Below, one piece after another: positions 1 to 7,775 of a DNA stretch of 56,462 nt. Source of the stretch: Alphaproteobacteria bacterium (GTDB lineage Bacteria; Pseudomonadota; Alphaproteobacteria; Micropepsales; Micropepsaceae); assembly GCA_016124635.1 (NCBI GenBank), contig WGNJ01000020.1, positions 1-56,462 of the forward strand, given 5' to 3'. Positions within the stretch are counted from its first letter, which is position 1. Each line of letters starts with the position of its first letter. A model generated the notes under the pieces. It had not been told where the DNA came from and searched no databases. It saw only the letters and a list, made by a program, of their open reading frames with translations. The position numbers and the translations under genes were made by a program.

Positions 1-131
1 CACCGCTCCTGTGCAAGCGTCGCGCCGCGTTCTGCGGCACGGGTTTGCATGTGCCACAGCGCGAACGAACCGACGAGTGCAGCTGCGGCCACGATGCCGA
101 TCATGCCGACTGTAAAGTTATTTCGCATCAT
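1..131 (-). CDS. Partial membrane-anchored protein, N-terminus only
   Basis: Only the first ~43 codons lie in the window. Two adjacent in-frame ATG codons occur at 131 and 128, preceded by a GAGG Shine-Dalgarno in a GATCGAGGCAT context. The peptide starts MMRNNFTVGMIGIVAAAALV and continues into a basic stretch (QTRAAERG), which is a classic N-terminal signal anchor. It lies 62 bp downstream of the permease gene on the same strand, so it is probably the third gene of the leftward copper-island operon. The family cannot be named from this fragment. Confidence 0.6.
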   Translation of the reverse strand, partial: MMRNNFTVGMIGIVAAAALVGSFALWHMQTRAAERGATLAQER

Positions 132-193
132 ATGCCTCGATCACTTTTTCATCTGCTCGCCGTCGTCCGGCGATCGGTTCGCCTGTTGACCGG

Positions 194-1318
194 TCAACCA
201 TGGCTCCGTCTTGCGCGCGCGGCGACCCAAGCGACGTAGAGCGCCGCGGCGCCGAAGGCGAGATTCAGCCAGAATGTATAGTTCACCGCAAAATGCGTGA
301 GCTCGGCGCGGATATTCGGGTCGGGCTTGGGCACGTATCCGAGAGCCGTGAAGGCGAGGTCCATGACGATGCCGGCCAGCACCATGGTGATGTAGAAGAC
401 GACACCGATATAGGCCGCCATCTTCCATCTGAAGGCGCGGCGATAAGCGTCGAGCAGCGGCAGCACGATCAGATCCGCATAGAGGAACGCGAGCACGCCG
501 CCGAAGCTGATGCCGCCGCCCCACAAGATCGCCGCCATCGGCACGTTGCCGATCGAACAGACGAAACTGACCACCGCGATCAATGGAGCGATAAGCGCGT
601 TGAGCACGAGCTGCGTGCCGGAATCCGCATTCGCGACGAACAGCTGCCGCCAAGCGCTGTCGGGCACGAACTCGGCGAGGAAACCCGCGATGAAGAAGCC
701 GGCGAACAAGTCTTTCCACAGCATCGACCAGTCGGCGGCGAAGCTCTGCGCGATGGCGGTTTGAGTTGCGGCTAGCCGGCCGAAGAAGCCGCGAGCTTCG
801 GCATGGCCGCCGTGATGGTGTTCGTGATCCGTGGTTGCGGCGCCGGCGATGCACCGCGCTTCTTCCACCAGACGCTTCGGATAGGTGCGGCGGACGAGAA
901 TGCTCATGATCAAGATCAGGAGCACGCCGCCGATCCATTCGGCCGCCATGAACTGCCAACCCATCAGCAGATAGAGAATGATGCCGAGTTCGATGACGAG
1001 GTTGGTCGAGGCGAACAGGAAGGCGAGCGACGCAATGAAACCTGCCCCCTTTTGCATCAGCGTCTTCGTGATGGCGACCGAGGCGTAGGAACAGGAAGAA
1101 CTTGCGGCGCCGAACAGCGTCGCAAGGGCAATCTCGCGCGCGCCGTCGGCGCCGAGCAGCGCGCTCATGCGCTCCTTGGAGACTGCAACCTGCAGCACGG
1201 CCGATATTAGAAATCCGAGGACGAGGCTCCAACCGACTTCCCAGAACATCCCGGCCGACAGAAGAAGCGCATGTCCGATACGGTCGATCAGGTCGCCGGT
1301 GATTGTCGGATCGCCCAT
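194..1318 (-). CDS. YraQ/ArsP_1-type permease (DUF318)
   Basis: A 374-residue integral membrane protein with about eight hydrophobic helices and the two-half layout of the ArsP_1/YraQ permease family. The conserved first-half motif is present in the form FGAASSSCSYASVAI (Cys about 76) and echoed in the second half by FVCSIGNVPMAA. The central cytoplasmic-type loop (about residues 160-178) carries the His cluster DHEHHHGGHAEA, suggestive of metal sensing or delivery. Start ATG follows AGGAGA by 7 nt. It lies between the Met-rich protein and a partial anchored protein on the same strand. Family members export organo-arsenicals or are of unknown substrate; here the copper genes suggest a metal or metal-ligand substrate, which is inference. 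Confidence 0.8.
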   Translation of the reverse strand: MGDPTITGDLIDRIGHALLLSAGMFWEVGWSLVLGFLISAVLQVAVSKERMSALLGADGAREIALATLFGAASSSCSYASVAITKTLMQKGAGFIASLAFLFASTNLVIELGIILYLLMGWQFMAAEWIGGVLLILIMSILVRRTYPKRLVEEARCIAGAATTDHEHHHGGHAEARGFFGRLAATQTAIAQSFAADWSMLWKDLFAGFFIAGFLAEFVPDSAWRQLFVANADSGTQLVLNALIAPLIAVVSFVCSIGNVPMAAILWGGGISFGGVLAFLYADLIVLPLLDAYRRAFRWKMAAYIGVVFYITMVLAGIVMDLAFTALGYVPKPDPNIRAELTHFAVNYTFWLNLAFGAAALYVAWVAARARRSHG

Positions 1319-1384
1319 GGCAGGTCTCCTACGAGCGCCATCGCAAGCACGGCACGGTGGCGGCTGTGAACCGCCGTCCGCGCG

Positions 1385-1894
1385 TTACTTCTGTTGATGC
1401 TGCAGCATCATTTCCTGGTGCTTGAGCATCTGTTCCATCATGAGCTGCATCATATCCATGCGCTCCTGCATGCGCTGATACTGATCGGCATTGTCGCCGT
1501 TCGCACCCTGCTCGCCGCGGTGGCCCATCATTCCGCCCTGGCCGCCCATCATACCGCCCTGGCCGCCCATCATACCGCCCTGGCCGCCCATCATACCGCC
1601 TTGGCCGCCGCCCATCATGCCGCCTTGGCCACCCATCATGCCGCCGCCCATCATCGAGTGCATGGCCTGCATCTGCTCATGCATCAGCTGCATATGCTCG
1701 CGCATGAGCTCCATATATTTGGCGCCATGCGCGCCGCGGGCCTGCCCCATCACTTGATCCATGTGCTCAAAACGCTGTTCGGTCTGTTCGGTCGCGGCGG
1801 ACGGCGCCGTCGGCTTATCGTCGGCCGCCTGGGCGAGCAGACCGCTACCGAGCGTAAGGAGAGCGACGACGGGCAATATGAAATGCATTCTCAT
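1385..1894 (-). CDS. Met-rich periplasmic metal-binding protein with MMGGQGG repeats
   Basis: A 169-residue secreted protein. A signal peptide (MRMHFILPVVALLTLGSGLL, then AQA|ADD) is followed by two helical Met/His/Gln-rich segments (for example YMELMREHMQLMHEQ and MDMMQLMMEQMLKHQ). These flank a glycine-rich block of about six MMGGQGG heptads, some with an extra G. Met and His clusters of this kind bind Cu(I) in periplasmic copper proteins. The start ATG has a strong GGGAGGA site 6 nt upstream. It is the first gene of the leftward transcription unit, reading away from the multicopper oxidase across a shared regulatory region. Copper sequestration in the periplasm is inferred from composition and context; no named family is recognised. 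Confidence 0.75.
   Translation of the reverse strand: MRMHFILPVVALLTLGSGLLAQAADDKPTAPSAATEQTEQRFEHMDQVMGQARGAHGAKYMELMREHMQLMHEQMQAMHSMMGGGMMGGQGGMMGGGQGGMMGGQGGMMGGQGGMMGGQGGMMGHRGEQGANGDNADQYQRMQERMDMMQLMMEQMLKHQEMMLQHQQK
1518..1645. repeat. 21-bp tandem repeat coding for MMGGQGG
   Basis: About six near-identical 21-bp units (unit on the plus strand: GGCCGCCCATCATACCGCCCT with small variants) lie inside the Met-rich gene. Each unit is seven codons, so copy-number change by slippage keeps the frame. Confidence 0.85.
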
Positions 1895-1931
1895 GGCAGT
1901 CCTCCCTTTCGAGATCCTTTTTCCAGGAGTA

Positions 1932-1948
1932 ATACCCCTAGGGGGTAT
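1932..1948. promoter_or_regulatory. CsoR-type operator candidate, copy 1
   Basis: ATACCCCTAGGGGGTAT: a perfect 7-bp inverted repeat ATACCCC / GGGGTAT with a 3-nt spacer. It lies 38 bp upstream of the Met-rich gene. CsoR/RcnR-family regulators bind G-tract palindromes of this kind. The regulator gene is not in the window. Confidence 0.65.
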
Positions 1949-2034
1949 GCTACGACAAGAGCGCGCGTCGGCCTTGTTCTAGATCAAACCCGCGCGAGCC
2001 GGACCGGTCGACCTGCCGATCGTCTTGCGCGTCG

Positions 2035-2051
2035 ATACCCCCGCGGGGTAT
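2035..2051. promoter_or_regulatory. CsoR-type operator candidate, copy 2
   Basis: ATACCCCCGCGGGGTAT: the same 7-bp arms as the site at 1932 with a different 3-nt spacer. It ends 10 bp before the GTG start of the multicopper oxidase, so a bound repressor would sit over the start region. Centre-to-centre distance from copy 1 is 103 bp. Confidence 0.65.
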
Positions 2052-2061
2052 AAGGCGCGAC

Positions 2062-3777
2062 GTGCTCCGCTTTTGCTTAGCCCTCGTCGCCGCATTGACG
2101 ACCGCCCCAGCGTGGGCAGGCGAATACAACCTCGCGATCGATCGCCGGGACGTGAACGTCACCGGACATCCCGTCTCTTCGATCACTGTGAACGGCCAAA
2201 TTCCGGGGCCGACGCTCCGCTTTCACGAGGGCGAGGACGTGACGATCCACGTTACGAACCGCTTGAAGGAGGATGCGTCGGTGCATTGGCACGGGATGCT
2301 GGTGCCGGCGCAGATGGACGGCGTGCCCGGCCTCAACGGCTATCCGGGCATCAAGCCGGGCGAGACCTACACCTACCGGTTCAAAATCCGCCAAGCGGGG
2401 ACCTATTGGTACCACTCGCACACCGGAACACAGGAGCAGGCCGGGCTCTACGGCGCCCTTGTGATCGATCCGCGCGAACCCGGGCCGGTCAAGGCCGATC
2501 GCGATTACGTCGTCGTACTCTCAGATTTCAAGGAAGAGAACAGCGACGAGATCCTGCGGAAGTTGAAAGCGATGCCGGGTTACTACAACCGCGGACGCAG
2601 AACGGTCGGCGACTTCTTTGACGATGTTGCTCGCGACGGTCTTGGCGCCACTCTGCGCGACCGCCTCGACTGGGGCGAAATGCGGATGGACCCGACGGAC
2701 ATCGCCGACGTGTCGAACTACACCTATCTGGTGAACGGACGATCGCCGCAGCAAAATTGGACGGCTCTGTTCAAACCGGGAGAACGCGTACGCCTGCGCT
2801 TCATCAACGCGTCGTCGATGAGCTATTTCGACCTTCGTATTCCTGGCTTGAAAATGATCGTCGTGCAGGCCGACGGCCAAGATGTCGAACCTGTTCCCGT
2901 GGACGAATTTCGCATCGCGGTCGCCGAGACCTACGACGTGATCGTGATGCCGAAGGAGGACAAGGCCTACACCATCTTTGCTGAACCGATCAGCCGTGCG
3001 GGCTACGCGCGGGCGACGCTGGCGCCGCGGCAGGGCCTCGAAGGGCCGATCCCGAAACGGCGGCCGCGTGCCGTGCTGACGATGGCCGACATGGGAATGA
3101 ACCACGCCGGGATGGACCACATGGATACGGGACACGACGGCATGAGCCATGGCGCAACGGGACCCGGTGGCATGGATCACGGAATGTCCGATCCGAAGGC
3201 GGGCATGGATCACCACATGCCCGGAATGGAAGGCATGGATCACCGCCACGGGATGGACCACGACATGCCGGCGGCCGCGTCGACGGAGAGCGGCGGCCCG
3301 CCGCGCGGCTGGGCGAACGCATCGACGCCTGCCGGAATGAAGGCGCTCCAATATTCGGATCTGCGCTCCTACAAACCGCAAACGGACACGAGGCCGCCTG
3401 ACCGCGAGATCGTCGTGCGGCTGGGCGGGAACATGGAGCGCTTCATCTGGACGCTCAACGGCGCGAAGGTCGAAGACGCCAAACCGATCGAGCTCAAATA
3501 CGGCGAGCGGGTGAAGCTCACATTCGTCAATGAGACGATGATGGCGCACCCGATGCATTTGCACGGCATGTTCGTTCAACTCGTGAACGGCCAGCCCGCG
3601 GAGCGCTTGCCCAACAAACACGTCGTCAATGTCGCGCCGGGCGCTACCTACTCAGTCCTGCTGACCGCGAACGAGCCGGGCGAATGGGCGTTTCACTGTC
3701 ACCTGCTCTATCACATGGCAGCCGGCATGATGACGAAGGTCGTGGTCGCGCGCATGAGCAGCGAGGCGTCGAGGTGA
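2062..3777 (+). CDS. copA: CopA/PcoA-type multicopper oxidase
   Basis: A 571-residue periplasmic laccase-like oxidase thought to oxidise Cu(I) and so detoxify copper. A signal peptide ends near AWA|GEY (residue 19). All copper ligand motifs are present: HWHG (75-78), HSH (118-120), HPMHLHG (496-502) and HCHLLYHMAAGM (545-556) with the type-1 Met. Between cupredoxin domains 2 and 3 (about residues 343-405) is a Met/His-rich insert with repeated GMDH motifs, typical of copper-resistance oxidases. The GTG start has AAGG about 6 nt upstream and lies just after the second operator-like palindrome. The stop overlaps the copB start as GTGA, implying translational coupling. Confidence 0.93.
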   Translation: MLRFCLALVAALTTAPAWAGEYNLAIDRRDVNVTGHPVSSITVNGQIPGPTLRFHEGEDVTIHVTNRLKEDASVHWHGMLVPAQMDGVPGLNGYPGIKPGETYTYRFKIRQAGTYWYHSHTGTQEQAGLYGALVIDPREPGPVKADRDYVVVLSDFKEENSDEILRKLKAMPGYYNRGRRTVGDFFDDVARDGLGATLRDRLDWGEMRMDPTDIADVSNYTYLVNGRSPQQNWTALFKPGERVRLRFINASSMSYFDLRIPGLKMIVVQADGQDVEPVPVDEFRIAVAETYDVIVMPKEDKAYTIFAEPISRAGYARATLAPRQGLEGPIPKRRPRAVLTMADMGMNHAGMDHMDTGHDGMSHGATGPGGMDHGMSDPKAGMDHHMPGMEGMDHRHGMDHDMPAAASTESGGPPRGWANASTPAGMKALQYSDLRSYKPQTDTRPPDREIVVRLGGNMERFIWTLNGAKVEDAKPIELKYGERVKLTFVNETMMAHPMHLHGMFVQLVNGQPAERLPNKHVVNVAPGATYSVLLTANEPGEWAFHCHLLYHMAAGMMTKVVVARMSSEASR

Positions 3778-4511
3778 GGCTGCACTATCTGTCGATCGGC
3801 TTGGGCCTCGCCGGATGCTTCGCGGGCGCGATGATGGCGGCGGCGCACGGTGGCGGTGATGAATTCGGCAAACCCTCGCTCTTTTGGGCGGCGGGCGCGG
3901 AGATCGACGCCACCAATCTCGACTGGCTCGACGATGAGAGCGGCACGCTCGTGACCTGGGACACCTTCGCCTGGTACGGCGGCGATGACCTGAAGCTGCG
4001 CCTCGAAGCGGAGGGCGAAGCGGTCGACGGGAAAGCGGACGAGTCGGAGCTTCGCGGATATCTCAGCTGGAACGTCGCGGACTTTTGGGACCTGCAGGCC
4101 GGCGTCCGGCACGATTTCGTGCGCGATCATTTGACGTGGGCGGCGGTGGGAGTGCAGGGGCTTGCGCCCTACTTTTTCGAAACGGACGCGCACGTGTTCT
4201 TGAGCGAAAACGGCGACGCGGCGCTGCGCATCGAACAGTCGATCGACCTTGCGGTGACGCAAGACGTTTTCCTCGAGCCGCACATCGAGATCAACGCTTA
4301 TGCGCAGGATGTGCCGGAGCTTGGTGTCGGTGCCGGCCTTGCCTCCGCCGAACTGGGACTTCAGCTGCGTTACGAAATTACCCGCGAGGTCGCGCCATAC
4401 GTGGATTTGGTTTATCAGCGCGCGCTGGGCGAAACGTCGATTATCGCGCGATCTGCCGGCGAGAGCGTCGAAGAGACGACGCTGCGCTTTGGCTTGCGGC
4501 TGCGTTTTTGA
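3774..4511 (+). CDS. copB: Copper resistance protein B, outer-membrane barrel
   Basis: A 245-residue protein matching the CopB family (PF05275), an outer-membrane beta-barrel that works with CopA in copper tolerance. The GTG at 3774 is chosen because it overlaps the copA stop (GTGA) and opens directly on a signal peptide (VRLHYLSIGLGLAGCFAGA). Family hallmarks include FGKPSLFWAAGAEID, the alternating amphipathic strands and a C-terminal LRFGLRLRF with a terminal Phe for barrel assembly. An upstream in-frame start at 3684 would lie inside copA and give no signal peptide. Confidence 0.9.
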   Translation: MRLHYLSIGLGLAGCFAGAMMAAAHGGGDEFGKPSLFWAAGAEIDATNLDWLDDESGTLVTWDTFAWYGGDDLKLRLEAEGEAVDGKADESELRGYLSWNVADFWDLQAGVRHDFVRDHLTWAAVGVQGLAPYFFETDAHVFLSENGDAALRIEQSIDLAVTQDVFLEPHIEINAYAQDVPELGVGAGLASAELGLQLRYEITREVAPYVDLVYQRALGETSIIARSAGESVEETTLRFGLRLRF

Positions 4512-4536
4512 GGTCAAACAAATGGGGAGAGCCGCG

Positions 4537-5034
4537 ATGAGGAATTCGCATAAGATCGTGATCGCGCTGGGAATGATGTCGCTGACGACGGCGGCTTCGT
4601 GGGCGCACGGCGGCCACAGGGACCATGACTCGGCTGCGGGCGAGCCCGGCGATGCGAAGAAGGTCACGCGAACGGTGAATGTCGGCGCCGACGAATACGA
4701 GTTCGACATGCACGGCTCTGACATGACGTTCAAGACGGGCGAGACCGTGAAGTTCGTCGTGACGAACAAGGGGACGCTCATGCACGAGTTCACGATCGGC
4801 ACGCCCGAGGAGCAAGCGGAACATCAGAAGATGATGGCCGGGATGTCGGACAAGGACGGCCACATGGCGCACGACGACGACATGGACTCGATGGCCACGA
4901 ATTCCGTTCACGTGAGGCCGGGCGAGACCAAGACCTTGGTCTGGACGTTCACGCACCCGGGCACCTTCGAGTACGGCTGCAATTTTCCGGGACACGCGAT
5001 GCTGGGCATGGAAGGCAAGATCGTTGTGCAGTGA
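4537..5034 (+). CDS. Periplasmic cupredoxin, Met/His-rich
   Basis: A 165-residue secreted blue-copper-like protein. The signal peptide ends around SWA|HGGH. The mature part has a cupredoxin fold signature: a His ligand in LMHEFTIG, and the C-terminal ligand cluster CNFPGHAMLGM (Cys, His, Met). A Met/His/Asp-rich loop (KMMAGMSDKDGHMAHDDDMD) may bind extra copper. ATG 4537 follows a GGGGAGAG Shine-Dalgarno and begins 25 bp after copB, so it is the third gene of the rightward copper operon. Likely a periplasmic copper carrier or electron-transfer partner of the oxidase. Longer readings of the frame from 4300 overlap copB and lack a signal peptide. Confidence 0.85.
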   Translation: MRNSHKIVIALGMMSLTTAASWAHGGHRDHDSAAGEPGDAKKVTRTVNVGADEYEFDMHGSDMTFKTGETVKFVVTNKGTLMHEFTIGTPEEQAEHQKMMAGMSDKDGHMAHDDDMDSMATNSVHVRPGETKTLVWTFTHPGTFEYGCNFPGHAMLGMEGKIVVQ

Positions 5035-5125
5035 CGTTGTGCTTAGCGGCGACCGTGATGTGACGGCCAAAGCCGGCGCAGGCTTCCCAAAAGACGCACA
5101 GCTCTCCGCGTGCTAGACTGCTCGA

Positions 5126-6172
5126 GTGACTGATACCGCTCGGACTGGCGCGCTCTATGGTCTGACTTCAGCTGCGCTGTTCGGCGCGAGTACGCCGCTG
5201 GCCAAACTGCTGCTTGGTGCGGTTGATCCATGGTTGTTGGCGGGTTTGCTTTACCTGGGATCAGGCATTGGCCTGCTAAGCTATCGTGTCGCCGCGCGCA
5301 CGCATGCACAGGCCCCTTTGCGCCGAGCCGATCTGTCTTGGCTGGCGGCTGCCATCATTGCTGGAGGCGTCGTAGGCCCGGTTCTACTGATGATTGGCCT
5401 CGCGACCACGACGGCATCGTCGGCTGCGCTGCTTCTCAATCTCGAAGGCATGGCCACGATGGCGATTGCATGGGTCGTGTTTCGCGAGAATTTCGACCGT
5501 CGCATTTTGCTTGGCGCAAGCGCAATCCTTGCTGGCGCGGCGCTCCTATCGTGGCAGGGGCATGGCAGCGACATTGGATTCGGGGCGGTTGCTATTGCAG
5601 GCGCGTGCTTGGCGTGGGGCATCGACAACAACCTGACGCGCAAAGTCTCAGGCGCCGATCCAGCGCAGATCGCCATGCTGAAAGGATTGACCGCAGGTGC
5701 GACCAATCTTGTGTTGGCGCTTGCGCTTGGCGCGCCCCTACCGTCCGTGCCGGTCGTGGCGGCGGCGGGCCTGCTTGGCTTCTTCGGCTACGGGGTGAGT
5801 CTCGTTCTGTTCGTGTTGGCATTGCGCCACGTCGGAGCAGCGCGCACAGGAGCCTATTTCTCGGTGGCGCCTTTCGTTGGCGCTGCCTTGGGTGTGGCGC
5901 TACTCGGCGACACGGTTGGCTGGACGCTTCTGATTGCGGGCGCCCTAATGGCTGGCGGCGTATTTCTCCATGTTACCGAGCGACATGAACACGAACATGT
6001 GCACGAGCCGATGGTACATGAGCACGCTCATGTTCACGATGAACACCATCAACACGAGCATGGGCCGAACGATCCAATTGGCGAGCCGCACACGCATCGC
6101 CACAAGCATGCGCGCCTCGTGCACCGGCATCCGCATTTCCCTGATTTGCATCATCAACATGGCCACGGGTAA
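5126..6172 (+). CDS. DMT/EamA-family transporter with His-rich C-terminal tail
   Basis: A 348-residue membrane protein with about ten hydrophobic helices in two EamA repeats (for example LYGLTSAALFGASTPLAKLL and the second-half GLLGFFGYGVSLVLFVLALR). GTG at 5126 is the start used; no strong ribosome site is visible. From about residue 286 the protein leaves the membrane into a roughly 60-residue tail with about 25 His residues (HEHEHVHEPMVHEHAHVH and onward). Such tails are usual in Zn/Ni/Co/Cu transporters but not in ordinary EamA exporters. Its position after the copper genes supports a metal link; the substrate is unknown. It could also be a general metabolite exporter with a metal-binding appendage. 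Confidence 0.8.
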   Translation: MTDTARTGALYGLTSAALFGASTPLAKLLLGAVDPWLLAGLLYLGSGIGLLSYRVAARTHAQAPLRRADLSWLAAAIIAGGVVGPVLLMIGLATTTASSAALLLNLEGMATMAIAWVVFRENFDRRILLGASAILAGAALLSWQGHGSDIGFGAVAIAGACLAWGIDNNLTRKVSGADPAQIAMLKGLTAGATNLVLALALGAPLPSVPVVAAAGLLGFFGYGVSLVLFVLALRHVGAARTGAYFSVAPFVGAALGVALLGDTVGWTLLIAGALMAGGVFLHVTERHEHEHVHEPMVHEHAHVHDEHHQHEHGPNDPIGEPHTHRHKHARLVHRHPHFPDLHHQHGHG

Positions 6173-6216
6173 TGCGCTTGGCGCCGGCAACGACCGGAAA
6201 GCCCATAAGACTTAAA

Positions 6217-6238
6217 GACATAAACATTTCTTTATATC
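6217..6238. promoter_or_regulatory. SahR-like operator candidate upstream of ahcY
   Basis: Inverted repeat GACATAAA-N6-TTTATATC (7 of 8 arm positions match). It is AT-rich in a GC-rich setting and lies 78 bp before the ahcY start. SahR is a known ArsR-family repressor of SAH/methionine-cycle genes in Proteobacteria. The assignment rests on position and palindromy, and the exact consensus is from memory. Confidence 0.4.
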
Positions 6239-6252
6239 TGGCTTGCTGAGCG

Positions 6253-6300
6253 GCGTTGCGGGGTGTAAAACCCCGCCCCGGAAGCGTAAAACCACCGCAA
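6253..6300 (+). other. Possible structured 5' leader of ahcY
   Basis: A perfect hairpin CGGGGT-GTAAA-ACCCCG (6259-6275) is nested within GTTGC(GG) / (CC)GCAAC arms (6255 and 6294-6300). The motif GTAAAACC occurs twice (6264 and 6285). It could be a regulatory leader. I could not match it to a known SAH or SAM riboswitch consensus. Confidence 0.25.
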
Positions 6301-6315
6301 CAGGAGTCTCAGCCC

Positions 6316-7710
6316 ATGGCCGCCGATTACAAGGTGAAGGACATCTCGCTCGCCGAATGGGGCCGCCGCGAGATTGCCATTGCCGAGACCGAGATGCCGG
6401 GCCTGATGGCGTTGCGCGACGAGTTCGGCAAGCAGAAGCCCTTGAAGGGCGCGCGTATCGCCGGCTGCCTACACATGACGATTCAAACGGCGGTGCTCAT
6501 CGAAACCGTCAAGGCGCTTGGTGCCGATGTACGCTGGGCCTCGTGCAACATCTTCTCGACTCAGGACCACGCGGCGGCGGCGATCGCGGCAAGCGGCGTT
6601 CCGGTCTTCGCCGTGAAGGGCGAGACGCTCGTCGAATATTGGGAATACGTCCACCGCATCTTCGAGTGGGCCGACGGCGGCACGCCGAACATGATCCTCG
6701 ACGACGGCGGCGACGCGACCTTGCTTTGCGTGTTGGGTCCGAAAGCAGAGAAGGACATTGCAGTCATCTCCGATCCCAAGAACGAAGAGGAGGAAGCACT
6801 CTTCGCCGTGATGAAGAAGCGCCTCGACAAGCATCCGGGCTGGTACTCGAAGCAGGCGGCCGCCATTCGCGGCGTGACCGAAGAGACGACGACCGGCGTC
6901 CACCGTCTTTATCAGATGGCCGAGCGCAAGGAGCTTCCGTTCCCCGCGATCAACGTCAACGACAGCGTGACCAAATCGAAGTTCGACAATCTCTACGGCT
7001 GTCGCGAGTCGCTGGTCGACGGCATCAAGCGCGGTACCGACGTTATGATGGCGGGCAAGGTTGCGATGGTCGCGGGCTATGGCGACGTCGGCAAGGGTTC
7101 GGCCTCGTCGCTGCGCAACGCCGGCTGCCGCGTCATCGTCTCCGAGATCGATCCGATCTGCGCGCTGCAGGCCTCGATGGAGGGCTATGAGGTCGTCACC
7201 ATGGAAGACGCGGCGCCGCGCGCCGACATCTTCGTCACCGCGACCGGCAACGTCGACGTCATCACGCTCGACCACATGCGCCGCATGAAGGATCGCGCGA
7301 TCGTCTGCAACATCGGCCACTTCGACAGCGAGATCCAAGTTGCCGCGCTGCGCAATTACAAATGGCACAACGTCAAGCCGCAGGTCGACGAAATCGAGTT
7401 CCCCGACGGCAAGCGCATCATCCTGCTCTCCGAGGGTCGCCTCGTGAATCTCGGCAACGCCACCGGCCATCCGAGCTTCGTCATGAGCGCCTCGTTCTCG
7501 AACCAGGTGCTGGCGCAGATGGAGCTCTGGAACCATCACACCAAGTACGAGCACAAGGTCTTCGTGCTGCCGAAGAAGCTCGACGAAAAGGTGGCGAGCC
7601 TCCATCTCGCCAAGCTCGGCGCCAAGCTGACCAAGCTTTCGTCCAAGCAGTCGGACTATCTCGGCACGCCGATCGACGGCCCGTTCAAGGCCGACCACTA
7701 CCGCTACTAG
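6316..7710 (+). CDS. ahcY: Adenosylhomocysteinase
   Basis: A 464-residue S-adenosylhomocysteine hydrolase that splits SAH to adenosine and homocysteine, closing the methylation cycle in the cytoplasm. The NAD-binding motif [14 protein letters not shown] (from about residue 255) and the family blocks [37 protein letters not shown] and the C-terminal KADHYRY are all present. ATG 6316 is chosen over the upstream TTG at 6256 because CAGGAG lies 9 nt before it and the protein then starts at the usual position (MAADYKVKD). Expression may be controlled by the palindrome at 6217. Confidence 0.97.
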   Translation: MAADYKVKDISLAEWGRREIAIAETEMPGLMALRDEFGKQKPLKGARIAGCLHMTIQTAVLIETVKALGADVRWASCNIFSTQDHAAAAIAASGVPVFAVKGETLVEYWEYVHRIFEWADGGTPNMILDDGGDATLLCVLGPKAEKDIAVISDPKNEEEEALFAVMKKRLDKHPGWYSKQAAAIRGVTEETTTGVHRLYQMAERKELPFPAINVNDSVTKSKFDNLYGCRESLVDGIKRGTDVMMAGKVAMVAGYGDVGKGSASSLRNAGCRVIVSEIDPICALQASMEGYEVVTMEDAAPRADIFVTATGNVDVITLDHMRRMKDRAIVCNIGHFDSEIQVAALRNYKWHNVKPQVDEIEFPDGKRIILLSEGRLVNLGNATGHPSFVMSASFSNQVLAQMELWNHHTKYEHKVFVLPKKLDEKVASLHLAKLGAKLTKLSSKQSDYLGTPIDGPFKADHYRY

Positions 7711-7721
7711 CAAAAGCATTT

Positions 7722-7767
7722 CCTCCCCCCGCGAGCGGGGGAGGGGGACCGCGGAACGCGGTGGAGG
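7722..7767. repeat. REPIN-like palindromic repeat, half copy R1
   Basis: First hairpin CCTCCCCCCGCGAGCGGGGGAGG is followed by the second hairpin ACCGCG-GAA-CGCGGT and GGAGG. It fills the gap between ahcY and the MOSC gene. Its last GGAGG lies 8 nt upstream of the MOSC start and can act as its Shine-Dalgarno. Confidence 0.8.
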
Positions 7768-7775
7768 CGGTGCCA

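Noticed and set aside
2521..3621. 366-codon frame antisense to copA
   Set aside because: A shadow of the multicopper oxidase; its His/Val runs are complements of Met/His codons in the real gene.
6253..6300. Confident call of a SAM or SAH riboswitch before ahcY
   Set aside because: Stems are present, but the conserved bases of the known classes could not be matched by eye, so it is kept only as a possible structured leader.
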